Positions 46,466-58,148 are shown, numbered from the stretch's first letter. The stretch: DNA of 64,000 nucleotides from Knoxdaviesia capensis (GCA_001510575.1 LNGK01000010.1:2146480-2210479); one strand, 5' to 3'. The notes: generated by a model not told the origin, from the sequence alone. A program made the numbers and translations.

Positions 46466-47549
46466 ACTATATGAGGAGAGTTCTAGCTGACTCGTCCCCC
46501 CAGATTGGAGATTCAACCATCCCACACTGCTGATGTCCAATCCACCCACGGAAAACAAAAGAGAGAGATACGAGCAGCAGCCTAAACAGCCAGTTCGGAC
46601 AATTGGCCCTGGTTTCAGACCTTGCGTTCCCCGTCCACCTGGCGGCGATGTAACGCACATGCTCTGCGACGGTGACGGCAACGCAGTCAGAAGTGTGTGG
46701 TTCTGGCTGGTGATCGCCGGTCTTCTTTTTCGCCGTCCATACGACCTCGACGCCCCGGTTGTGGGTTTTCCCTGCGATGGTGATTTCCCGGTGCGCCCGC
46801 ACACAGGACAGAGTGGGATGGAAGAACAGACAGGACAGGTACACACAAGCTTAGCTATTTCTGGACGAACGAGCGAACGGAATGGGGGATGGCGCGCATA
46901 ATTATTATTATATACTCTCTGCAGCGGGGTGGAGAACCTCAGGTTCTCTTTCTATGCAGCATGCTTTAAATTGGTACCGCGGTGGTAGTCCAGGGGGGGA
47001 GATAGAGAGAGAGAGATAGAAGAGAGGAGCGCAATCTCATCCCCTGCTCAGCCGTGATTTCACGGCCCCATGTCTGGAATCGAAGCGGAGAAATCAAGAT
47101 ACAGGCGGTACTTGAAAAGTGTGTGGTATCTGAGATGAAGGTGATGAAGAGAGATAGATGGCGGCAAAAGAAAAAAAAAACGCCCGCAAGAGGGTTCGGC
47201 AGGGCAGATCTCGAACATGTGCTGGGGCTGGAGGAGGTGAAAGGCGGACATCTACGGAGCTGAAGAGAGTACAGGACATATAAGTAGAAGGACAGGCGAA
47301 AGTGTATCGGGTCTTCGAGATTTCCAGACCGGGCAGAGAAAAACAGCCTGGCATCTCTGTGCGTGGCGAACGTACCGGACAGGACTGGACAGTTACGAGT
47401 ACGAGCGGGTGGTTGTCACTGGCTGAGTCTGTCTGTTCGGGTCTTTTGCCCTCGCCATCTCCCGCCCTCTCTGCCTCTCGCTCGCTGGCTAATCCTCCGG
47501 CAGGTTCGTGAACCCCGGCCAAATAGGCCCCGACCGCTTGGTCCTAAGG

Positions 47550-47568
47550 GTACTGTACAGTACAGTAC
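47550..47568. repeat. Three overlapping GTACTGTAC/GTACAGTAC motifs
   Basis: Starts at 47550, 47555 and 47560 overlap, giving a palindromic array. A further CAGTACAGG follows near 47583. Confidence 0.85.
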
Positions 47569-48250
47569 CTACCACTCAGGGACAGTACAGGACGTAGGTC
47601 CCAGAGGGGAACGAAGAATAGCAAAATCTCATCACCGTGGTCTTTCGAAGTCTGTGCCGCAGCTTCGCCTCGTGTCTTGTCAGAGAATGATGCGTTATGA
47701 GCGAATGAGGACACCAAGTATTTCCGGCCTTTGTCCTCCTCCCCTCGTTGCATGAATCCCACTGCAGCAGACTACTGAAAACCACGAAAAAAGGCGGTAA
47801 GGGCATTGAGAAAGTATGACTCGAGACAATCAATGGGGCCAGCCCGTACGTAAGAACTGCCTGGGCGTGAACCGGCTCCTGCGCCGCGTTGATGCTGGAA
47901 TCTGCATCTGCCGGGGAGGAGGAATCAGGGCCCTGTGTTTGCCAGTGTCAGAGTTGCCCTGAAGAGCGGTTTGTAAGGACCAGTAATGGTGCAAGTCGGG
48001 ACCATGTTGGTTTCTTCCCCGTCGTTCGTTGGCCGTTCGTTCGCTAAAGACGACTCCGTCGTGCGAAGCCGGAATGCAGCAAGCAAGCAAGAAAGCAAGC
48101 AGATCAACAATGGCTCGTTCCACTGCACTGCGTGGTCCAGCAGTCTGGTGCCTGTGCTCCTGCGAGAATCCTGCCGCGCGCACCCATGGCTCATTGAAAA
48201 CCCCCAGCAAAGCCGCCCCCAAACACGCCAGTCAACGGTGTGTCTGTGGG

Positions 48251-48251
<1 letters not shown>

Positions 48252-48290
<39 letters not shown>
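48252..48290. repeat. CA microsatellite
   Basis: About 19 uninterrupted CA units. A shorter CA run lies at about 48370-48383. Confidence 0.95.
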
Positions 48291-48292
<2 letters not shown>

Positions 48293-48942
48293 GAGTGTTC
48301 CTTGGGGCTTCCAGAACTTCTCTTCTCCCAGGTTGTGGAATGCGGGCGTTTTTTGGGGGAGGGGGGTTTCACACACACACACACGCGCTGGCAAACCGTG
48401 AGAGTGAGAGGGAGGAAGGGAGGGTTTCTCGCGCACTCCTGCATGTGGGACGCGGTACACGGCTGGCTGCAGCGCGGGTTCTACCACAGGCACTTGCTGT
48501 ATATATCGTACACGGGAATCCACCGACCAAGACCGTGTTCAGCGGACGGACAGACCAAAAAAAAATAGCATCGCTGCGGCTCGCTGTCGAGGTTCCCGGC
48601 GTATCGCAGCGAGGATGCCTCTTGTTACACATCACCACAGCCAGTCCTTTTACGTACAGAACCTCCGTGCTTCCCTCGACCTTCCATGGAGACAGGGCAA
48701 TGGCAGTGCTGAGAGCGCCACTTCACCCGACTTTGGCATCGTCTGTTCTTGGGAGTGGCCCGCGCTCGTTCTGTTGGCTTCGCTCGCTCGCAAACGAATC
48801 CGGGCGATCGAGCACGGAACCAGACCACGCAAAACCCACGAGCAACAAAACGCACAGGCTGGTATTTCCCTGCGAGTCTATACGTATTACAGAAAACAGC
48901 AATTCAGATGGTTCAGTTTTTTCGGTGTCCGGGTGGGTTTCT

Positions 48943-48951
48943 GTACAGTAC
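48943..48951. repeat. GTACAGTAC motif
   Basis: An exact copy of the recurring nine-base motif in non-coding DNA. Confidence 0.8.
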
Positions 48952-49903
48952 GTGGTTCCTCGGGGTTAGAGCAGGACAAGCAGACAAAGGCGCAGTTCTG
49001 TCCGGCTACCATCCGATTAGATGCAGCACAGGACGAACTAAACATAGCGTTGTGTGATGTGTCTCTCTTTTCTCCTCGTTTTTCTTCCGGTTTGTCTTCT
49101 CTCCTTGTGTGAGCGATAACCTGCATATCGGCCTCGCCGACACCACCCACTCCCCAACGCCCGTTTAGGACTAGGGGCACAACCAACCCAGCACCAGATG
49201 CACGGGGAGCCACAGAAAAGAAAGAAAGGAGCAGCCACACGGACGCACAGAGCAATTGTTCTGGTGGTCCTTCTAGAACGTCTCCCGCCAGGGAATAGTT
49301 TCATGCGGGCTGTTCTTTTCTTTTCTTTTTTCGACGGAAGCGAGAGAGGGACATGGGGCAGGGCAGGGAAGCGGGGGGACGAGCTGAGAGGGTAATACTG
49401 AGACACACCTGGGCGAGAGAGAGAGACATGGTTGCCTGGGCTATACTGCTTGGAATACCTGACCTATGCATGCAAGGGGTTGTTGCCCTTTGGTGGTGAT
49501 GCTGGGCTGTGAGAATACGCTGTTCAGGAACAACCTGCAGGTGTCCGCCCGAGGCTGGTCTGGGGGGTGTACTGTCGTCTTTCCCCGGACGATCTAGCGA
49601 CTGGTCAACGTGGTAAACCAGGTGTTGTGTTTGCCGTTTTCAAAGAGAATTAGGCGACCTCCACGAAGCAGGGCATATTGGCAGCTGACTGCGGTTCTGG
49701 CGATAGTGTCGTACAGGTGATGTGTGAGTGTGTCGACTCTGGGTCTACCGGAACGGGGGCTCCCGATACGCTGGGACTCGGGAAGCGCGATGGCTTCACT
49801 TCCTTCGGGTGCGGTCGTCTGGGAACGCGCGACAGACAAGTTGGAGTTCAGACAGCGAGTAGCGGGCAATTCTTCGAGCCAGCAGTCCACTCTCTACTGT
49901 AGA

Positions 49904-49933
49904 GTACTGTACAGTATATATGTAGTACAGTAC
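49904..49933. repeat. Inverted pair of GTACTGTAC and GTACAGTAC
   Basis: GTACTGTAC at 49904-49912 and GTACAGTAC at 49925-49933, facing each other across a TATATATG spacer, could form a short hairpin. Confidence 0.8.
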
Positions 49934-52569
49934 TCATTTCTTTAGGGGGGCAGTGTCTGTCTGGGGAGTGGTTGTTTCACCTCCGACAAGTGCAAGTTTG
50001 GGCCTGTGAGAGCCCGCAGACTCGACAACGTGGTCTTCAAGGGGGGTGTTTCTCCCTCTTTCTTGCTTTCGTTCTTCCGGGGGTTCTAGAAAAAGATTAT
50101 TTACGGAGTCAGAGACCAGCGAGCGACACAGCAAGGGAGTGAGGCGAGGCAGGGAGGGTCGGGATGTTTCCTTTTTCTTTCTTTTCTTTTTCTGTTGCGT
50201 TTTTCGGGTTCTGTTATATTAGGGTAATTTACTACCGACCTTGCGGGACCCAGAAAGCAAAGCGACACAGACTAGGCTAAATTTGCGGTCCTTGGCCTAG
50301 GGAGCGGCAAGTCCCTAGGATGGAAGGATGATGTTCGAGAAGGGTGATGATGATCATGATCGGGGACTTTGGCGCTGCAGGGCAGGGCAGGGCAGCGGAG
50401 CAACGAGAGTGGGAGATGAGATATAGATCTGCGAGGACAACTGCAGGTCAATCCCCACGCCAGTGATCATCCTCCTCTGACTCTCCGAGTACTCTGTGTA
50501 TTCATGAAAGTCCTCCGGATAGCGTCTGTCTTTGCATGCAAACGCCCACAGCCAAGTGGACGTCAGACACGGTGACAGGAGACAAACCGTGACGCTATCA
50601 ACGGCTCGACGTTAGCCAACAGTGGAGGAGATCTCGGCTGCAGATTGCGAGAGATAACAGAGAACAATGGAACCTCCAGAATCGAAGGACACGCAAACCT
50701 CTCTCGCTGGGCCGCTCTGTCTACTTCGTCGTCTTCGTCGTCTTCGTCGTCTTCTTTCGTCTCTCCCAAACTTTGCGTGCATTTCAGTCCCAGGTACGGG
50801 CCAAAGCGGCCTCACGCTTCAGCCCGCGCTAGCACTTAAACAGGGGCCCTCCTTGCATCTGTGCCTTTTTCGTTTCTTTTTCTTTTCTTCTCTTCTTCTC
50901 TTCTTCTCGGTTTGGCTGTGGCATGCTGGGTCCCCCTCTCCTCTCTCGGCCAATCAGCCGTGGCCACCACCGCGATTTGGGGGTTAGACTGGCAGATCAG
51001 AGAGAAGAGAGAGAGGGAGAGTCAGATAGACAAAGTGAGAGGGGGGGCCAAGTCCGTCCCCTGGTGTGTTGGAGTGGGGTTGTCTATATTTCTTTTTCTT
51101 CGCTGCCAGGGTTACTTCCCCTCTCTCGCTCTGGCTCTCTTTGCTCGCGTTATCGTGCGTGTTGGATGTCTCGCTGCAAGGTTATAACAGTGGTGACTAG
51201 GGTTCATCGGGGTGAAAACACGACATCAAGCGGAGAAGAGAGAGCGAGGAGGTGAGGAAACGGGGGGGGGGGGGGAGGAGGAGGAGTTGATGGAACGCAG
51301 CGCCGCTCTTGAGAGAGTGGAGTGGGGGAAGGGGGGATGGGGGATATGCGACGGTTCAGCCGCTCTTATGCTGGACTCTCGCGGCCGTCACTCTGCCATC
51401 TGTCGTGTTCTGACAACCAGTCCGCCATACCCGGACACTATCTGCGCAGGACGCGTGCACGCTGGGGGCCAGGCCAGCCCCCAGGACACATCTCCAGCAC
51501 ACACCACCTGAACGTGGTCTATCTGCGGGTGCAAAACCCCCCCAACAAACGCCAGCCGACCAGTTGTCATTTTACACGAGGGAACCAGAGAGCCTCAGAT
51601 CTTCCCACGGCGATCCTCCTCCTGTGTAAAGGAAATATACAGCCATCTTACAGCACCCAACGACCACTCCCCTGTGGCCCAAGAGAAGATCGGCACCCAG
51701 ATCTTCCCACAGCAATCTCTGGCCACTTGATTGAAGAAGAAGAAGAAGATGATGATGATCGTCACCGCTATTCCTTCTACTCACTAACGCGTGGGATTCC
51801 CGAGACTCACCTTTCCCGGTCCTGGAATCGGGAACGTCCGCTTGCCTAGGTACCTTTAAGCGGCCACACACACGTAAACGGTACCCTAATAGCCAGTCCT
51901 GCCGGCGGCTCTAAAGACGCTCCCTACCACGTACGCCCTCGCTAGTTCGCTCCGGAGATCGGGGGGTTAGTTGAGATTTGCGGGTATTAGAAGGAGCGAG
52001 AGAGAGATAGCAACACCATACGACGGTGACGCGGTGAGCCGGAGTTCCCTGCCTTGGTGACGGGCATCACCACTCTCTTTTCGCGGCGGCCTGACAGCGC
52101 CTTTGTTGGAGGAGCACGACAGAGCACCTCAGGGATAAACCGCATCTCGCCCGGGGCTTCCATTTTGCTTCCAGCGCGGATTCCGCAGAATCTGAGATGA
52201 GTCTAGCGCAAGGATTTTCCCATTCCTGGGCCTTGTCTCTTTTGGCTGGCCTTTTTTCTCCAGAGCCGGAATAGTGTGGCTCCTCTATTCACCCCTCGGT
52301 GCCGAAATCTACACCTGCAGCAGAAGAAAGAAAGAAAAGAAGAAAAAAAAAAAACGCCCAAGATACTCCTGCAGATCCCCCAAAGTACCTTTTCGCTGCT
52401 CACCGCTCAGCCCAGGTACTTCCACCCACACAAACCCCCCCCCCCCCCCCCTACATCTTATACCAGGTACCTCACGCAAGACTTTCTAAACAAGGTACGG
52501 CACAGACGAACTGGGGACACCACAGAACAAGCCAGGAAGGCACGAACGAGAGCGAAGGAGGGAGGGCTC

Positions 52570-53207
52570 TTGCCTTCTGTGCATTTTCCTTCTTTTCTTC
52601 TTTCCTTCCATCTCAAATCTTGGAATCTCCCAATCTTAGCCCTTTTTATTCCCCTTCTTTTTTTCTTCCTTTTTCTTCCTTTTTTCTTTTTTCCCTCGCA
52701 TTTTCCATTTATTTTATTTTATTCCGGCCCTCTCCTCTGTCATTTCTTCTTCTTCTTCCTTTCCTCTTCCTTTTTTTCCCCTTCCTGTCATCGATTCTTG
52801 TCTGCTTCTTGGAACTCATTCCTTGTCTCACCTTAAATCCCGTGTCTGTATCTCTTATATCCTGATACATCTCGATCTTCCCTGTCTATCTCTCGTTTTT
52901 CGGTTTCTATCCATATCTCTACATACATCCTCTATCTTCTGTAACTCTCTGTCTATCTCTCTGTCTCGGGGCTTCTGGTCTGGTACTCGGCTTCCTCTGA
53001 TCTGGAGACCACCCGGCGACTCGTCTTTTCTCTGACCCGTCTTCTCTCCGTCTCTGCCGTGTCCGCGATCGCCGGTTGTCTCTTCCGCTCCGGATCTCTC
53101 TGTGTCTCGCCGCCGCACCCGAATCCATTGCTCCGTGTCCCCAAATCCGCCTCTTATCGTATCTCATCTCGGTACCGCATCCTTCACCTAGTACCACATC
53201 CTTCACC
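52570..53207 (+). promoter_or_regulatory. CT-rich leader of the second C2H2 gene
   Basis: An almost purely pyrimidine stretch runs toward the ATG at 53208, like that before the paralogue at 37503. A likely leader and transcription-start region; no TATA box is clear. Confidence 0.5.
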
Positions 53208-55414
53208 ATGTTTCCCAGCCCAGGATGTGGCGGTTGGCCTGATGGCAACGACATCACCCAGATGGACGCCGAAGACCATCATATGATCAACCGCCTAATT
53301 ACTCGATATGGCCCCGTGAACCTGATGTTCCTGATCCGGCAAATGAGCGAGCCTGGTAAGAGAGAACCGAAACACCCGCCCCGAGGTCTCACAGCCTCCC
53401 ATGTCATCATGTCTCGGCCACTGGTCTAACCACTGACTGTTTTGTCCCTGCAGCCCGCATGTCCAGCGCCACTCTCTCCAGCATCAACAGCCTCCCCTCG
53501 CTCGCCTTCTCCAACTCGCAACCCTCCGACGCCGCCTCCGTGTACACCGTCACCACCCAGGCCTCGACGTGGCCCGACGCTGCCGACGGCGGCTACTCCA
53601 ACTCCGAAACCGCCAGCCTGCACGACGGCGCCCCGTGGTCGGCCTCGCCGGCGCCGTTCCGCCGCGATCTCGACGGCAGCTCGCCCGACTCGCCCATGTC
53701 GTCGGCGCTGTCGACTGCCCCCGGTGGCGCCCGCAAGGCCATTGAGTGCACGCTGTGCTTCGTCGACGGCATCAACGTCGGCTTCACCCGCAAATCCGAC
53801 TTCAAGAAGCACCTGCAGCACTTCCACTGCACCAACGCCCTGTGGGTGTGCCCGTACCAGGGCTGTGCTATGGCCTTTGACTTTGAGAAGGCCTATGTGA
53901 ACCACACCAAGGCCGCCCACAGCGACGTGCACCTGCCGGCCAACAAGGCCCGCCACGAGCTGTGCCCGCAGCTGGTGTTTGCCTGCGGCTTCACCGGCTG
54001 CAAGGACCGCGTGTTCGAGGCCGCATCGGAAGACGACGCGCCCGCCGTCCGGGAAAAGTACTTTGACCACGTGGCCAAGCACTTCGACAACGGCGCCACC
54101 GTGCTGGAGTGGGAGTACTACGTGCAGATGCAGAATCTGATGCGCCAGGCCGCCGTCAAGATGCTGTGGAAGTTCTGTGTATGGCAGAAGTCGTTCCGCA
54201 ACCAGCTGCGCTGGCACCCGCGGAGCAGCGCCGACCTGCGGCGGCTGCTTGAGTGCCGCCACCTGGGCGACACCATGAAGCTGCTGCACTGGGCCTTCAA
54301 CCTCGGTCTGTGCTCGTTCTCCGTGGCCTCGCGGTCGCCCTCGATCCTGCCGCCGGGCTTCTCGCGGCCCATGCGCTCGGACTGCCCGCTGGCTGCCTCG
54401 GGCCACGCTTCGCTGGCGTCTCCGGCCCTGACCGAGGAGCCCATGAACTCGGCTGCTGCCCACGCTGCCGCCGCCCAGGCTGCTGCCGCTTCCTTCCAAC
54501 AACAACAACAGGAAGAACAGCAACGCCAACAACAGCAACAGCAGCAACAACAACAACAGCAGCACCAGCAACAGCAACAACAACAACAACACCAGCAGCA
54601 ACAGCAACAGCAACAGCAGGTCCAACACCACCACCACCAACAACCACAACAGCATCACCAGCCGCAGCAACCTCAACATATGCAGCTGGCTCACGCGAAG
54701 CACATGGCGCCACATGCCATCGTGTGCTCGCAAACCCGCCGCCCGCCGTCGTCGCACCCGATGACGCACTCGCCCACGCCGTCCAACTCGTCCATCACCT
54801 CGTCGCTCAGCCACCACACCGCGCCGCGCTCGGTGGTGTCGGAGCCCGACTGCTCGCCCCACCCCGGAACGCCGTTCCCCATCCCCGAGCTCACCACCAG
54901 CTGGACCGAGGAGGGCTTGGCCATGTTCGGCCCGCCCGGCGACGACGGCAGCGGCGGCATCTACGGCGCCAGCGACATGGCGGCTGCTGCTGGCGGATCG
55001 CCCATGGACCTGTGTGGCCCGGCTGGCCTTGGCGGCGTGACGTCGCCCGCCGAGTCGGTCGACTCGTGGCACGCGTTCGACGTGCTCGGCCCGCCGCGCA
55101 TGGACCTGCACCCGCACCCGCCGCCAATGCCGGTGCTGCCGGCGATGATGGGAGGCAGCGCGCAGCAGCCCAGCACCAGCAACCCGTTTGCGATGGTCAT
55201 GTCGTCGGCCAGCTCGGGCTCCGGCTCGGGGTCGGGCTCGGCGTCGTCGCGGCCCAAGACGCCCAAGCGGCCGCTGTCGATTGCGCGCAAGAGCCTGGAC
55301 AACCTGCGGCTGAAGCGGCGGCCGGGCTCGCACGCGTCGCCGGAGATGCACGACGTGCCGCGGCTGCCGGCGTATGTGAGCTCCGGCTACAACATGTCGT
55401 CGCCGATGAACTGA
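53208..55414 (+). CDS. C2H2 zinc-finger protein with Gln/His tract, paralogue of the gene at 37503
   Basis: Two exons, 53208-53355 and 53454-55414, give 702 residues. The intron has a GTAAGA donor, a TCTAAC branch and a GCAG acceptor, in phase 1 as in the paralogue. The N-terminal helical segment (HHMINRLITRYGPVNLMFLI) matches the corresponding helix of the other gene. The zinc-finger block is at about 146-275: IECTLCFVDG then RKSDFKKHLQHFH; WVCPYQGCAMAFDFEKAYVN then HTKAAH; and CPQLVFACGFTGCK with HVAKHFD. A conserved region ending in LLECRHLGD precedes a low-complexity tract of Gln with interspersed His at about 398-455 (nt 54499-54675). The remainder is Pro/Ser-rich and closes with a basic patch (RPKTPKRPLSIARKSLDNLR) that could be a nuclear signal. 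It is probably a transcription regulator, inferred from the fingers. Confidence 0.88.
54499..54675 (+). repeat. CAA/CAG repeat encoding a Gln/His tract
   Basis: A mixed CAA/CAG run with CAC/CAT interruptions lies inside the second C2H2 gene. Mixed codons suggest selection on the amino acid run and less slippage than a pure CAG run. Confidence 0.9.
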
Positions 55415-56192
55415 GTGTGTGCCTGACTGCACTTGACACAACTGCACTTTCTGGATGTGTCCATCCATGGACATGTTGAACTATTTCCCTATCTTTTTTA
55501 ACTTTTTTTTTCCTTTTCTATCTGGTTTGCATCGGCACATCTAGAACATCTGGGGCCTTGTTTTCCTTGTCGTCCGCGTCTATATATCATCGTCAGCTTC
55601 TGGTTTTTTTTTCTGCTCTTTCTGGCATTTTCCGGTCTTCGCACCACTTCCTCTCCTTTTAATCGTCGCTGGCATATTTCATTTCCTTATTTCTTGTCTT
55701 CGTTTCTTCTTTTACAACAAGCTAGCGAGAATAGCATTGTACTCTTTTTCTGGCCTCCTTTCTTTTGTTCTATATCATCCTGCATTTTTTGTCGGTCCGT
55801 CGGGACTACACCATATTTTCTGTTTTCCGGTACATGAGCAACAGCATTTTATATCTTTTTTTTCGGGGCAGTGGAGGTTGTATGGCGGGAGGGGAGGGGT
55901 TGCAGAACGCAAAACCGGTGCTTTATATATCTTTGTTCTTCGGGTTGGGTGTTTGTGATACTTTTGGTTTCTGGTGGAGTGGATAGAAGAGAGTCGGCAT
56001 TGCGTTTCCTTGTTGTTGGTTTTTGGACTCTTGTGAGATACCCTGGATTTCCCTTTTATTTTCATACATTAATTTCCTGATACCTACCTGTGTGCACACT
56101 GTCTGCTACGTGACGTCCCATGATGTCTCATTTCAACGTGTATTTATGAAGCTATGCCGATGAAGTATGTTACCTAGCCTAACAGACAAAAC
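55415..56192. other. Convergent intergenic region
   Basis: T-rich 3' flanks of the C2H2 gene (+) and galactokinase (-). No gene was seen. Confidence 0.6.
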
Positions 56193-57830
56193 TCACAACT
56201 CGCCCAGGAACACGGCACTCCCGCTTCCGGGCGTGGTCACAATCACGGCGGCGGCCTTCTGCTCGTCGGTCAAGTCCAGGCCGGCGTAGTACTCGTCGTG
56301 CAGCGCGCTGCGCACCGCGGCGACCTTGTCCACCGGGACCAGGTGCACGGTGCAGCCGCCCCAGCCGGCGCCGGTCAGCCGACTGCCCAGGGCGCCGGCG
56401 CGGCGCGCCACGGCGCAGATCTTGTCCAGGGCCGGGTGGCTGCAGGCGTACAGGTCCGCGCACGAGGCCTGCGACGCATTGAGCAGGGCGCCGAGCTCGG
56501 CCGCCAGCTGGGCGCGGTCGGCGGGCGGCGCCTCGAGCAGGGCCAGGAAGTCGAGCACGCGCAGGGCCTCGCCGAACACGTGCAGCGCGCGGCGGCGCAG
56601 GTCGAAGCGCTCGGCGCGCACGGCGATGCGCGCGGTGTACTGGGTCTCCAGGGCGGCTTCCGAGAGGCCGAGCTCGGCGGCGAGGTCGGCGCGCGTGAAG
56701 GCCGGGGCCGACTCGGGGAAGGCGGCGTCGGTGACGGCGATCATGCGGCGCAGGCGCGCGCGGTCGGCGCCGGTGCGTGCGTCGGCGGCCTTGGCGGCCT
56801 CGTCCGGGCGGCGGGCGAAGTACGCCTCCTGGAACCCGCGCAGCGACGTGCCGAGCGGCGCGGCGTCGGGCGCCAGCGGCGCGGCGTCGCGGCCGTTGAG
56901 GCGCGCGTGCAGCACGGCGGCGGCGAGCGTGCACTCGACGACGCGCAGGTTGTAGTGCACGGGCGCCGTCGCGGCCTTCTCCGACGTGACGAACGACTGG
57001 GCGATGAGCAGCGCGGTCGGCGGCTCGGTGGGCGGGATGGCGACGGGGCGGGCGGCCAGCGCGGGGTAGAACGACACCAGCGTGGCGCTGTGCGGCAGCG
57101 AGAGCACCGACGCCGACTGGTCCATGCCGCCGGAGTTGACGCCGACGGCGCGCTCGCTGACGATGGCCAGCTCGGTCAGCGCCTGCTTGCTGACGGCGGC
57201 GGCGGCGCGCGCAACGGCGTCGGGCGCGGCGGACGCGGCGCCGGCGGCGACGAGCACGGCGAGCGCGCTGGCCGACACCACGGCCGCGCTGCTGCTCAGC
57301 CCGCCGCCGACCGGCACGTTGCCGTCGATCAGCACGTTGAGCGACGGCAGCACGGCGGGCGCGGCGCGCGAGCGCGCGAGCAGCTCCAGCGCGCCGCGCA
57401 GCCCGCACTTGAAGTAGTTGGTCCAGTCGAGCGCCGCGGCGTCAATCTCGACGTCGGCGGCGCCGGTGGCGGCGTCGTACGGCACCGAGAACTCGCGGGC
57501 CGCGAAGCGCGCGTTGGTGTTGCTGATGCGCACGGTGAAGCGGGCGCCGCCGCCGTCGCCGCCGGCCGGAGGCGGCTCGGCGATGCCGACGGCCACCAGC
57601 GCGTCGTAGGCAATGGCGGCGGGGAACACGGCGTACAGCGAGTAGTCGATGTGCTCGCCGATGATGTTGACGCGGCCGGGCGAGCGCGCGATGAAGGCCG
57701 GCGCGCCGGCGGCCGGGTACGTGGCGCGGAAGGCCGCCGTCAGCGCGTGCCACCGCGGCGCTTGGCTGGCCAGGTCGGCCGGGGCGTAGATGGCCGAGAG
57801 CGCCGACACCACGGGGACTGTGGAGGACAT
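56193..57830 (-). CDS. GAL1: Galactokinase
   Basis: A single exon of 545 residues with start ATG at 57830 (MSSTVPVVSALS); a frame extension upstream has no ATG. It phosphorylates galactose to galactose-1-phosphate with ATP, the first step of the Leloir pathway, in the cytosol. The galactokinase signature GRVNIIGEHIDY is at 52-63, the GHMP kinase ATP-binding motif PVGGGLSSSAA at about 173-183, the catalytic-base region SGGMDQSAS at about 233-241 (D237), and the C-terminal GHMP motif GSRLTGAGWGGCTVHLV at about 482-498. Length is near the usual 500-550 for fungi. Codon use is extremely GC-rich with many Ala, giving long antisense frames. No other galactose gene lies nearby. The complete motif set favours a working kinase and not a Gal3-type sensor. 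Confidence 0.96.
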   Translation of the reverse strand: MSSTVPVVSALSAIYAPADLASQAPRWHALTAAFRATYPAAGAPAFIARSPGRVNIIGEHIDYSLYAVFPAAIAYDALVAVGIAEPPPAGGDGGGARFTVRISNTNARFAAREFSVPYDAATGAADVEIDAAALDWTNYFKCGLRGALELLARSRAAPAVLPSLNVLIDGNVPVGGGLSSSAAVVSASALAVLVAAGAASAAPDAVARAAAAVSKQALTELAIVSERAVGVNSGGMDQSASVLSLPHSATLVSFYPALAARPVAIPPTEPPTALLIAQSFVTSEKAATAPVHYNLRVVECTLAAAVLHARLNGRDAAPLAPDAAPLGTSLRGFQEAYFARRPDEAAKAADARTGADRARLRRMIAVTDAAFPESAPAFTRADLAAELGLSEAALETQYTARIAVRAERFDLRRRALHVFGEALRVLDFLALLEAPPADRAQLAAELGALLNASQASCADLYACSHPALDKICAVARRAGALGSRLTGAGWGGCTVHLVPVDKVAAVRSALHDEYYAGLDLTDEQKAAAVIVTTPGSGSAVFLGEL

Positions 57831-57963
57831 TGCGATGGACACGACGATGTGAAATGTGCCGATGGAGCGAGATGGGTGTGTTCACGCGGGTGTGTGTTAG
57901 AGGGAGATGTCGAGGGGATATCAGCGCAATGTGTCCGTCACAAGCTCAACAACGCGATTGTCG

Positions 57964-57971
57964 GTTATATA
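57964..57971 (-). promoter_or_regulatory. Possible TATA box of galactokinase
   Basis: Minus-strand TATATAAC lies about 135 bases upstream of the GAL1 start codon, a plausible distance for a fungal TATA element. Confidence 0.4.
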
Positions 57972-58134
57972 CTCTCCAATGCCAGTCACGAGACACTCGG
58001 CACCTTTCTCACAAGAACGAAAAAGAAGTCGGAAGTCGGAAAAGGTGATCGCATCGTCATATGGCCACGAGAGAGAGAAACCACAAGCTGCGGGGGAGGC
58101 GTCGACAGTTATACGGCACGGCACTGCGGCGCCC

Positions 58135-58148
58135 GTTAGGGTTAGGGT
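58135..58148 (+). repeat. Interstitial telomere-like motif
   Basis: GTTAGGGTTAGGGT, just over two TTAGGG units, about 300 bases upstream of the galactokinase start codon. Confidence 0.85.

Larger units (their letters stand above)
43042..53207. other. Gene desert upstream of the second C2H2 gene
   Basis: No recognisable gene was found in 10.2 kb. It carries long GT/CA runs (45394-45431, 48252-48290), GTACTGTAC-type motifs (46457, 47550-47568, 48943, 49904-49933), CGTCTT and GAT/AAG triplet runs (50727-50757, 51735-51760), a poly-G run near 51260-51275, a poly-C run near 52437-52452, and a CT-rich leader from about 52,570 to 53,207. The open frames are low in complexity. Its character matches the desert upstream of the first zinc-finger gene. 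Confidence 0.55.

Noticed and set aside
47986..48969. Open frame of 327 codons across a CA repeat
   Set aside because: The His-Thr repeat is a translated microsatellite and the flanking parts look non-coding.
53426..55474. Long open frame antisense to the second C2H2 gene
   Set aside because: Its poly-Leu tract is the complement of the CAA/CAG repeat; not protein-like.
56298..58139. Very long open frame antisense to galactokinase
   Set aside because: A composition artefact of an Ala-rich, GC-saturated gene; no domain, and it runs through the GAL1 promoter.
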